Shown: positions 55,085 to 64,000 of the stretch, in pieces | Layout: every line of letters starts with the position of its first letter | Position numbering within the stretch: the first letter of the stretch is position 1 | Assembly (NCBI GenBank): GCA_020137815.1 | Contig: CM035356.1 | Coordinates: forward strand, 6,572,082 to 6,636,081 | Length of the DNA stretch: 64,000 nt | Reading direction: 5' to 3' | Source: Hormiphora californensis | Taxonomy: Eukaryota > Ctenophora > Tentaculata > Cydippida > Pleurobrachiidae | Made by a program: the position numbers and the translations under genes | Notes under the pieces: model-generated | What the model was told of the DNA's origin: nothing | Database searches by the model: none | Seen by the model: the letters and a program-made list of their open reading frames with translations, nothing else

Positions 55085-56690
55085 CAGTCGGACCCCGATT
55101 TAGGGGCCCCCGATTTAGTGGCACCCCGATTTAGGGACAGGATTTTTTTCCCCCAAAAATTTTTTGAATTTTTTTGTGAAATTTTTTGTGAGAATTTTTT
55201 CAAAATTTTTCAAAAAAATACCAGCCACGTCCGAATCGTGTTTCGAATCAGTGAATCTTATCGCATGTCCTGCTGCTAATTAGGACGGTTCGGAACGAAC
55301 CGATACGTGATCCCCATGGGGCCATTGAATCGGGGGGGGGGGGGGGGGGGGGGGGGGTTCCCATGGTATACTTTGGTATACTTTGGTATACTTTGGCATA
55401 TGGAAAATTCCAAAAAAATATGTGGAAGGTACCAAAGTATACCAAAGTATACCATATCTTTTTAATAGCTTTACGTACTTTAAAGTGTTAATTTACAATA
55501 ATTAAGGCTTTAAAACAGTTTGTATAAACTTTCTTAACTCATAAACTTGAGGTTAACTAGGCTAAATTTGCTAATTTCATGGAATCGAGGAAACTTATTT
55601 TGCCTATGAAATGATGAGTCACAAAACTGGGGTTTGACACATTGGGACTCATTTGAGTGCGATAAAAAACTTTTTAAAAAGTCAAGAAAAAGTTCAAATA
55701 GTATTTGGTAAAGTCTCTAAAAATTTTTCAAAAATTGCCTCAACCGGGAATTGAACCCCTGGCCACTGAGTGGCCAGCCTTGTGCACTAGCCGGATGATG
55801 TAACATACGTAAAAATCAGTTTAATAAGCTTTATATTACCAATTTAGAACGAAATAAGGATGTAGTTTTACAAATTTAGTCAATTATTTTATCTTATCGC
55901 TTAAATTTTACCTTTTTCAAAATTTGTATGGTATACTTTGGTATACCTTGGTATATTTTGGTATACTTTGGTATACTTTGGTATATGGAAAATCGCTGAA
56001 AAAGTTGTGGAAAGTGCCTAAGTATACCAAAGTATACCATGGGAACCCCCCCATTGAATCACAAGTTCACCAAGCGTCAAAATTTTGATTCGATGGGGAT
56101 CACGTTTCGATTCGTTCCGAACCGTCTAATTAGCAGCAGGACATGCGATAAGATGCACCGATTCGAAACACGATTCGAACGTGGCTGGTATACCTTTAAA
56201 AATTTTTAAAACTTTTTTTGCAAAATTTTACAGTACGATTGTCAATGCTTTGATCGGTGCTCCCCATAAATTTTGAGAGAAAAAGTTATTTTAAAATTTT
56301 GATACTTCCTCACCCGCTTAGGGTGCCCCGATTCGGCATGGTATCACGTATCGGTTCGTTTCGAATCCGCTAATTAGACAGGACATCCAGTAAGCTGCAC
56401 CGATTCGAAACACAAATCGGACGGGTTGGTATAACTTAGAAAATTTTTCACATTTTTTTGAAAAAAAAACTGTTTTATATTTTTCTATTTCTAATCAGAA
56501 ATGATGATGTCATCAGTACATGAATATTGCATATAACAGTTAGAGGTGTCTTTAGTCTTAATAATATAGCATTTTGGGCATAAAATCGGTTTTTATGGGC
56601 CAAATATGGCTCACCCCGATTTAGTGGACACCCCGATTTAGTGGACAAGACCCTTTCCCCCGAGGGTGTCCCTAAATCGGGGTCCGACTG
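55085..56690. mobile_element. 1.6-kb pogo-like element with nested insertion
   Basis: The ends CAGTCGGACCCCGATTTAGG and CCTAAATCGGGGTCCGACTG are flanked by TA. It carries repeated, inverted internal phrases (CGATTCGAAACACG, GGACATGCGATAAG), so it is itself largely palindromic. A 720-bp element is inserted at 55332-56051. Confidence 0.88.
55332..56051. mobile_element. 720-bp G-capped element nested in the pogo-like element
   Basis: It is flanked by CATTGAATC at 55323-55331 and 56052-56060 (9 bp), starts with a long G-run then TTCCCATGGTATACTTTGG, and ends with the inverse. The terminal arms are tandem TATACTTTGG units. A 9-bp duplication fits Mutator-like elements. The interior includes a tRNA-like sequence at 55738-55800. 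Confidence 0.88.
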
Positions 56691-56878
56691 TACTTACGTT
56701 TGGCTTTATAATGAACTCACTTCTCACACTCTGTACCACCAAAAAGAGGACATGAAGCATTCTGAAATGTGTGAACTATTCTGTAACAGTAAATCAAGGG
56801 GGGGCAGGATGAGTCGAGGTGGAAAGAAGAAACATAGTCATTGAATGGTAAAAATATTTTATAATAAAATATTGGAAT

Positions 56879-56973
56879 GGGCAAGAACATTTTGTAAAAA
56901 TATGATAATTTTTGAAGTTTTCACGGTGAAAACTTCAAAAAATATCATATTTTTACAAAATGTTCTTGCCCCC
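56879..56973. repeat. 95-bp perfect hairpin
   Basis: GGGCAAGAACATTTTGTAAA... folds back on itself with a minimal loop at GTTTTCACGGTGAAAAC. Probably a small foldback element. Confidence 0.85.
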
Positions 56974-57689
56974 CCCCCAGAGTGGCGTGTAAGTTTTTAT
57001 TTGCGTGTCGGAAACTTGTCGGAAGCTTGTTTTGGCTCTCACGTCTTTGTTTCTTGACCAATTTCGTCAAACAAAACTTTTACGGACTCACAAAATTATG
57101 CTCATTCCGGTGGGCGCCGTTACGATCTGGGTGTTTGGTGGCCTGTTTACAGGTGCGTGCTGCCAAAACAGTTGATTCACTAAAATGGCCATAACCGCCA
57201 AACCACTCAACCATTTTGGCTAATTCAAAGTTTATCTGGTAGGGATTGTCAAGGCCTAACCCCAACCCAAACCCTAACCCTAAAAACCGTTTGTCAGCAC
57301 TCACGAAACACCCAGATTTTAACGCTGGCCCTTTCCGGTGATATGCGGCTTTTTGCCGAAAAGTGAGAGCAAATGGGGGCTGTCACGCGCAAATACGACG
57401 TCTCGTGTGAAAAAGGGGATGACAACTTGAAAAAAGTTTGGCGGGATAAGGCAGCGCTTTTCAAGAAAAAAGTTAAGTTTAAGTTTAAGTTTAAGTTTAA
57501 TCACTATTTATCACAAAGTCAATATAAAAATATTAAAACCTTGTCCCGCTCTTACACCAAACATATTTAATATAAATAGATATAAAAAATAAGCTACAAG
57601 GCTGATGTGAAAGCACCAGCGGTTACCTAAAGCGGGTTAAGCTAGTTCACGATACAATGAGGCAGATAACATCAGCATAAACTGCACAA

Positions 57690-57935
57690 TTAAATAACTG
57701 AGATACAACGGCTTTTGAAAAAGTGCACAAACAAACCAACACAGCCCGCAGACAAACAAAACGAACAAACAAACGACCAAACAAATAAATAAGCAAACAA
57801 ACAAACAAGTAAGTTAACACTAAACAGACAGGCAAACAAGAAAGTTAACAAACAAGCATACATACAAACAAACAAACAAACAAAAGAACAGTCCAGTAAA
57901 TAAATAAACAAACAGGTACAAGTGAACATCAAAAT
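57690..57935. repeat. CAAACAAA-rich low-complexity tract
   Basis: Irregular (CAAA)n repeat. The Cys/Leu/Phe-rich open frames over it are artefacts. Confidence 0.8.
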
Positions 57936-58245
57936 AATAACAACAGACATAATATCAGATGAGACACACACGGTTAATAGGTAATAATAGAGTTCAGCAT
58001 CACGAATAGTTTATTGTCCATACATGGCATAGTTTTTTATCGGTAAAAACGTTAAAACGGTATGTATGGATCTTCTTTCTTCTTTCGTTTCTCCCTTTAG
58101 ACTCAGTCAATCTGGAACCTCATCTACTCAGACTCTACACAAACTCGTAGGCCAAGATACACTTAAAACAGAAAAAACACACTAAGAACCTAAAATTCTC
58201 ACTACTCTGGCTTGGATGATCCCTCTACTAAGTCTCATGAAGATG

Positions 58246-58695
58246 TAGGAGGACAGGGAAATGGGAAATGTAGCAGGTTAAGGAGGGAGCAGCAGGTTAG
58301 GGAGGAAGCAGCAGTGCAGGTTAAGGAGGATGTAGCAGGTTAAGGAGGGAGCAGCAGGTTGAGGAGGATGTAGCAGGTTTCAGGAGGGAGCAGCAGTGCA
58401 GGTTAAGGAGGGAGCAGCAGTGCAGGGTAAGGAGGGAGCAGCAGGTTAAGGAGGGAGCAGGAGGTTTCAGGAGGGAGCAGGAATGCAGGTTAAGGAGGAT
58501 GTAGCAGGTTAAGGAGGATGTAGCAGGTTAAGGAGGGAGCAGCAGGTTGAGGAGGGAGCAGCAGGTTAGGGAGGGAGCAGCAGGTTAAGGAGGGAGCAGC
58601 AGGTTAGGGAGGAAGCAGCAGTGCAGGTTAAGGAGGGAGCAGCAGTGCAGGTTAAGGAAGGAGCAGCAGGTTAAGGAGGATGTAGCAGGTTAAGG
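58246..58695 (+). repeat. ~19-bp minisatellite GGTTAAGGAGGGAGCAGCA
   Basis: More than 20 variant units of GGTTAAGGAGGGAGCAGCA, some with GATGTAGCA or GTGCA variants. Confidence 0.92.
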
Positions 58696-58703
58696 TTAAG
58701 TCT

Positions 58704-58857
58704 GACTTTAAAGTGCGTTTCAAACGACTTGACCTGAGATTCCTGGAAATTCAGGATTTCCCCTTTGTAAATAATATAAAATATAAATTTAAAATATAAA
58801 ATATAAATTTTACACGCGCAATGCGCCAAATTCCAAGTCGCTTGAAACGGACTTTAA
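58704..58857. mobile_element. Inverted-repeat MITE, TTTCAARCGACTTGACC family, copy 2
   Basis: The same ends as 10704-10830, in inverse orientation, with an AAAATATAAATTT expansion in the centre. Confidence 0.78.
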
Positions 58858-59574
58858 AAAAACTTTGGGCGCGTTCATTAAAATAATCTTCGAAAATTGG
58901 GACATGGACCGGCGCGCGGTAACTGCTGCGCGTTTATAATTTAAAAAAAACCGCCGAATCCATTTATTTCATTTCACAGCGGCGCTTATTCAAACTGACG
59001 GAGCGCGCAGAGCACCCTGTCGCTAAGGACTTTCACTGCGCTGACAAGCGCTTAGAAAATCATTTTGAATATCCATTTTGAATTTGCAGACTCTACAGTC
59101 GCGTGAAGGATGTTCATGTCAGAGACTTTGAATTTCAATAGGGTATTAGGGTATACCAATTATCAGGAACAGGAGATCAAGGTGACCATTTGAAAGTACG
59201 AAGTGACGAAGTGTACGATGGTCGATGGTTTTGTTGTCAGGTACGTGTACTGAGGTACGGGGGTGGGCTTCGTCGCGCTCTACATACGTTTTTTTACAGG
59301 GGATTGCGCAACGTGCTCACATGGTTTTGAGACAATTCAGCATAAAAACCTGGAATGTTTAGAAAGTACCCTCCCCCCCCCCCAGAGATCAGAATGAGGT
59401 GAAGACTGCAGATATTATGGTAAAAGAAGACGTGTGAAGGACAAGATATATATTACACCTGCCCTGATTAACACACACAGTGATTGTTGTTAGGGGGTGT
59501 CAACTGACAATCATGGTAAGTAGTAATCAGGGAGAGTTGTGTGACTTGCTACTTACGCAACCTGGGTCTTTATT

Positions 59575-60785
59575 GTTTTTTCAAACTTTTCAACACTACT
59601 TTAAACAAATTAATTTGAGCAGGAAGATGAATCCGATGTAACAGCCCCGAAGGGCAGAAAAACGAAACGTTGATAATGTCGGAAGCGAAGTACGAGGGCG
59701 ATAACCCTATGATAAAACGATTAGAAGAGACGGTGGATGACTTTGTTTCTGAAGTTTACCTGTTGAATTCGGACAACACGACGAGCATCACACCAGATGA
59801 GTTTACTCAATGTTATAGATCGATTCAAGCTGCTCCCGATTCAATGTTAACCAACGACAGCTTAGCTTCGCCTAGCAAGCACTGGGGTTCGTACTTTAGA
59901 CATTGTCTCAAGGACCGAACTACGAGTGAAATAATCGAGGCTACTTCGCGTATTTTTCTCTCTAGTATGAAACTTGCCCGAGCAACAATGAACAATTTTG
60001 AAACGGTTATCAGTGTGGAAAACCTCGAGAAACAGCTGCGTGAATGTAAAGAAGAACTTGACCGCCATCGGGTTAACGTAATCGAGCTTCAGCAAACGGT
60101 TATCAACCACCAGAAGCAACAACTCAGTACAGTGACAGCATCGGTGCAGAAGGTGAAAGCCTACTCTACTGTGCTAGCACAGAATTGTGCTGCAACCTCC
60201 CCCAAAGTGGGAAAACCACTACCAGTGAATCATCCTACTCCCGTCCAACAGCCCGGAAGAGAGAAGAACATGGTTGTGTTTGGTCTCCCAGAAACAACCG
60301 ATAGAGTAGCTAAAACTACTTTAGACGAACTTTTTGAGGAATTAAATGAGAAACCGAAAGTGACTACGATGAAACGCATCGGCGAAAGAAATGAGAAGCG
60401 CCCTAGACCGCTCTTAGTATCCCTGGAGAAGAGAGCGACTCTCCTCGCACTCCTCAGAAAGGCACGAAACCTCAAAGACTCCAAACAGTTTTCGGCTGTT
60501 TATCTCTCTCCGGATCTTACGCCCTCTGAACTGAAAGAGCAAAAAGCTCTAAGGTCCACTTTGAAGCGGATACGATCAGAAGATCCTGACGGCTGCTACT
60601 TCATCCGTAATAATCTTATCCAAGTGGGATAGTTCCCCACTAACTCACCGTTATCAGAGAACCGTGCTAGGAGCAGGCAGTCTACTGCAGTCCCTTTCAA
60701 ATTAAGGAAAACGAGTTGTCTGTATACAAACTGTGTCAGTGCGGGATATAAACTGTCATTTTTATTATTATTATTATTTATTATT
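59575..60785 (+). mobile_element. ORF1-only non-LTR retroelement, copy 2
   Basis: The upstream region shares TTTTCAACACTACTTTAAAC and TTAATTTGAG with copy 1 at 16-17.3 kb. ORF1 is followed ~130 bp later by an (ATT)n tail at about 60756-60785, with no reverse transcriptase in between. Confidence 0.7.
59670..60632 (+). CDS. LINE ORF1-like nucleic-acid-binding protein, 320 aa
   Basis: Complete frame. Coiled coil at about residues 112-160 (LEKQLRECKEELDRHR, IELQQTVINHQKQQL). The C-terminal RRM-like and basic region at ~200-320 has VVFGLPETTDR, TMKRIGERNEKRPRPLLVSL, ALLRKARNLKDSKQFSAVYL and LSPDLTPSELKEQK. It has the same layout as the 340-residue ORF at 16140-17162, with roughly half of the C-terminal residues shared by eye and the N-terminus much more diverged. 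Its role is by analogy with LINE ORF1p: RNA binding in the retrotransposition particle. Confidence 0.85.
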   Translation: MIMSEAKYEGDNPMIKRLEETVDDFVSEVYLLNSDNTTSITPDEFTQCYRSIQAAPDSMLTNDSLASPSKHWGSYFRHCLKDRTTSEIIEATSRIFLSSMKLARATMNNFETVISVENLEKQLRECKEELDRHRVNVIELQQTVINHQKQQLSTVTASVQKVKAYSTVLAQNCAATSPKVGKPLPVNHPTPVQQPGREKNMVVFGLPETTDRVAKTTLDELFEELNEKPKVTTMKRIGERNEKRPRPLLVSLEKRATLLALLRKARNLKDSKQFSAVYLSPDLTPSELKEQKALRSTLKRIRSEDPDGCYFIRNNLIQVG

Positions 60786-61242
60786 GTATAGGAAACTGCT
60801 GTGTCTTTCTTTTTCGATCGTCCCCACTCCCCGTGCTAACATTTAATTTGTTATTACAGTTGTTTGAGCGTTAATAGGATAAATAACATCGAATTGTGCA
60901 TATGCCAAGTACCTCGTAGGCTGTTTTTTATCAAACTTTTCAGCAATTAATTTGTCTTTTAGCCATCATAAGGGTATTTTGCTGATTAGTCTCCTTCTCT
61001 TTCTTTAAAAAAAAAGACTTTTTTACTACTAACTAACACGGCCAAGGCAGCTTAGTGCTTGTAGTGAGCAAACAGTTTTCAATAAACAGTTTCTGTCCAA
61101 AAAGAGCTGCACAAAATATTGAAATTAGATGTTTCAGACGAGAGTCCGACACTTTTCAATACTTTCATTTACAGCGAAACCCTTGCACCAGCTACGTTTA
61201 GTCGTCGAATACCGTTTTCCCACTTTAACATGCACCACTGTA

Positions 61243-61459
61243 AGGGGAAACTCTAGCTTCATGAATCAAGATGGAGCTCGTCACTGAGAGTATGCGACCA
61301 TGACTGTGTGTCTGTCATCGCGTGCTACGTAATAGCCTGTTTTACGAGCGGAATGGGGTAAATCCTGGCACATTCCCAGTGATGAGCTCCATCATGAAGT
61401 AGAGTTTTGGCAATTATGAACCATCGTTATTGCACATTCATCCAGCTAGAGTTTCCCCT
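61243..61459. mobile_element. 217-bp TA-flanked MITE, AGGGGAAACTCTA family, copy 2
   Basis: The ends AGGGGAAACTCTAGCTTCAT and the inverse are flanked by TA at 61241-61242 and 61460-61461. Interior CGTGCTACGTAATAGCCTGT corresponds to the 39.2-kb copy. Confidence 0.85.
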
Positions 61460-61887
61460 TACAGTAGTTAAAAATAGCTCTGTACAGCGTGATAAAATAT
61501 CTTCAAAGCTGGTCTATTGAGCCTCAGAGTTCATTCATCGACCCATATCATTGCGTTACTGATCGAGTTGTCCAACTCTCTTTAACTGCACGTCCTTGCA
61601 GCTGCTCTCCTCCCGCGTTCAACCCATCACTTCAGCCGTCCTGCCCCCCCCCCCCCAGTTGTTCTATTATTAAATTGAATGAAAAGCAATCTCTACTCAT
61701 CAGTTCGATTAATGAGCGATTTTCGGCCAATCAAAAACGCACCACTCCTGTCACGTGATGCGGTGTGAACCAATGAAAAGCCAGCATTTGGTCAGGTGAT
61801 CAAAAAGGGGCAATAACTCTCCACTGACCATGTGAACCAAAAACTAATGAATAGTAAAACTCGGTGCCCCCTCTTGTTGGAACTTTC

Positions 61888-62157
<270 letters not shown>

Positions 62158-62294
62158 TTTGTAGAGTGGCTATTACCGTGTAGTGTATGACAGCATGTTT
62201 CTAGTTTTCGTTACAGTTTGATCAATTTCATATCTTTCTTCGGAAAATTGCATGGTTACTTGGTGTATTCCACCAGGACACGGCGAGATAAAGT

Positions 62295-62437
62295 CCTTTT
62301 TTTTCAACTGTTCCCCCAAAAACTGAAATTTCATGAAATTTAGAATTTTTGCGGCGGGCGCTACACGTTAACATGTGGTAAACGCACAAAACAATTCCGT
62401 GCACGACTTTGGGGGGTGAACAGTTGAAAAAAATGGA
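62295..62437. mobile_element. Inverted-repeat MITE, TTTTCAACTGTTCACCC family, copy 2
   Basis: The same terminal repeats and CTACACGTTAACATGTGGTA core as the 10.8-kb copy. Confidence 0.8.
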
Positions 62438-62750
62438 GTATATTCACGGATCACAATCGATACAATAGTACCTGACTGGTCACAGTGAGCCGCACACTTA
62501 TCTCCAGTACCGTTTGATAGTTAAAATGAGAAGACAGCTTCTTCGTATTATACTTCTAGATAATATGATTCGTGGAATATCATAATGAAATATCGGAGAT
62601 AGCATAGTCAAAGGCAAAGCCTGTTGTAGTTCCTGGCCACTCCTCTATCTTCCCCTCTCTCTCTTTCTTTTCCTGTCTACCTCCCCATCTCTCTTCTTTT
62701 CCTGTGACCTATCTCACTTCTCACTGAAAGAAATGACTATTCAATATTTC

Positions 62751-63023
62751 TCATACCGGTTCAATATTAGATATTGCATGCCTGTATAACAATCCATAGC
62801 TTGTTTTGCTAGCTACAGTTTTTGATCGCCTAAATATAATGTTAATGTGTCTGTTTTTTGAGGTAGATTTACTTCTAGCCCTCTTGTTAGATATCTTCAA
62901 ATCCCCTCTCTTTTTCCCCATGACAGCATCATAAAAAGGCATGACTGGGTGCAGTCCAACAAGAGAGGTTCTGGCCACACGAATGTTTCCACTTTGCTCC
63001 CAGTCAATAACTGTAATTCTCAT
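62751..63023 (-). other. Possible coding exon or fragment
   Basis: A 90-codon minus-strand frame begins MRITVIDWEQSGNIRV and has a non-repetitive, protein-like first half (SLVGLHPVMPFYDAVMGKKR). The start resembles the last strand of a C2-type beta sandwich, but that is a weak impression and no flanking exon was found. Confidence 0.2.
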
Positions 63024-63040
63024 TTGGGTAGGTCTTTTTG

Positions 63041-63142
63041 CAGGAACCGACCGACAAAGTAAACAACCAACGCATTATTTAGGTCACGTGACTGGTTATC
63101 AGCCAATCAGGGACCAGCATTTCCTGATTCGGTCGATTCCTG
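63041..63142. mobile_element. Palindromic MITE, CAGGAACCGACCGA family, copy 7
   Basis: A perfect 8-bp duplication TCTTTTTG flanks it (63033-63040, 63143-63150). It is 102 bp, slightly shortened in the centre. Confidence 0.94.
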
Positions 63143-63480
63143 TCTTTTTGCTTAGAACTTTATTATCAACAGTAAACACCGCCGAATTTAGAACTGCATG
63201 GCGGATACGCAAACCAACAATTTCTATTTCCATCCTTTGGAGACGAAAAGCTCCCTGTCGTTAACAAGTGTATCAGGGAGTTTGTTACTGTTGTTAACTA
63301 TGACACGGTGCACCAGAAGAGTCGTCAGCCAAAACTAAAAAATGCTCAAAAAACGACTTGGGAGTCACCCAGGTTCAGGAAAGTCTCCTGGATCACACCC
63401 AAGTGGATTTTTTTTTTATTTTTTAGTTTGGGTTGATGGCCCCGGTCGATGACTCTTCTGATGATGATGCACCCTTTCAG

Positions 63481-63964
63481 GTTTTCAACTTGATGGCCTT
63501 GAAGGTATTGACGACCCGAGAAAAGACTCGAAATGTCAACAACCTGTTTTACATAAACCTAGCTATTTGTGACATGCTAGTCGGTCTCACAACAGGTGAG
63601 AGATACTACAGATATTGTTAAGTTAAGAACAAGATATATATGATGTACAAAGTAATACAAAATATAATAATTGTTTACTTAAGTTTCATGCGTTCACAAT
63701 CGTCAGAACGTAGGTAGTTTTTGTAGGGAGGATGATATTTTTAGTGGTCCGCGGGGAGTGATCCTTTCTAAACTAAGTTCTTTATTACTTGGTCTTTGTC
63801 CCTGACCCTGCAAGTTTGAACTTATATCCCACTGTTATACAAGTTCTATATATATTTTCAAACAGGTCCCACGACGTTTATAGTTCAGATCTGTAACTCC
63901 TGGATTTTCGGTCAAACAATGTGTGAAGTTGTCGCCGCGACAGATAACATTCTCATTATATCAG
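63481..63964 (+). CDS. Class A GPCR, two internal exons (runs off window)
   Basis: Exons 63481-63595 and 63866-63964 are in phase (1 to 1). The first gives the end of TM1 and TM2: VFNLMALKVLTTREKTRN, then NNLFYINLAICDMLVGLTTG, with the conserved N1.50-like Asn and LAxxD (D2.50). The second gives NSWIFGQTMCEVVAATDN, matching the conserved W-x-x-G-x-x-x-C of the TM3 start. It is closer to canonical rhodopsin-like receptors than the receptor at 44-46 kb. The first coding exon was not located and the rest lies beyond 64000. Ligand unknown. Confidence 0.8.
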
Positions 63965-64000
63965 GTGAACATTTGATGACGTCACATATTGGTAGTCATG

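Overview
The window looks like nuclear DNA of an animal, most likely an early-branching invertebrate (a sponge would fit, but the sequence does not prove it). The genes are split into many short GT-AG exons, and their products are metazoan: a UBE3A-type HECT ubiquitin ligase with an AZUL zinc finger, the GATOR1 subunit DEPDC5, rhodopsin-type GPCRs, and type I membrane proteins with Thr-rich or Cys-rich ectodomains. Exon models were built by eye from splice sites, reading-frame phase and remembered family motifs. No alignment or search was run.

Layout. 1-10.6 kb (minus): DEPDC5, ten exons, whose very large terminal exon is present twice about 4.63 kb apart. The proximal copy has a 1-bp frameshift and the distal copy, cut by the window edge, is in frame. 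10.7-16.0 kb: two MITEs and a 4.73-kb element with long terminal inverted repeats and a purine-rich core. 16.0-17.3 kb (minus): a LINE-type ORF1 with an (AAT)n tail. 17.66-25.55 kb (plus): a complete 18-exon UBE3A-like gene. 26.5-34.8 kb (minus): eleven 3' exons of a single-pass membrane protein. 35-44 kb: gene-poor, with foldback elements, minisatellites and GA tracts. 44.2-46.3 kb (plus): a four-exon divergent GPCR. 46.8-50.8 kb (minus): exons of a second extracellular protein, probably related to the 26.5-34.8 kb gene. 50.9-54.4 kb: a 3.54-kb long-TIR element. 55.1-56.7 kb: a TA-flanked pogo-like element with another transposon nested in it. 59.6-60.8 kb (plus): a second intact ORF1 without reverse transcriptase. 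63.5-64 kb (plus): two exons of another GPCR running off the window.

The genes are unrelated neighbours and do not form a pathway. What unifies the region is its repeat biology: a dense community of short palindromic non-autonomous DNA transposons with readable target-site duplications (8 bp, 5 bp, TA, 9 bp), several close to splice sites. Exon-intron junctions also recur as short tandem duplications in at least four clear cases.
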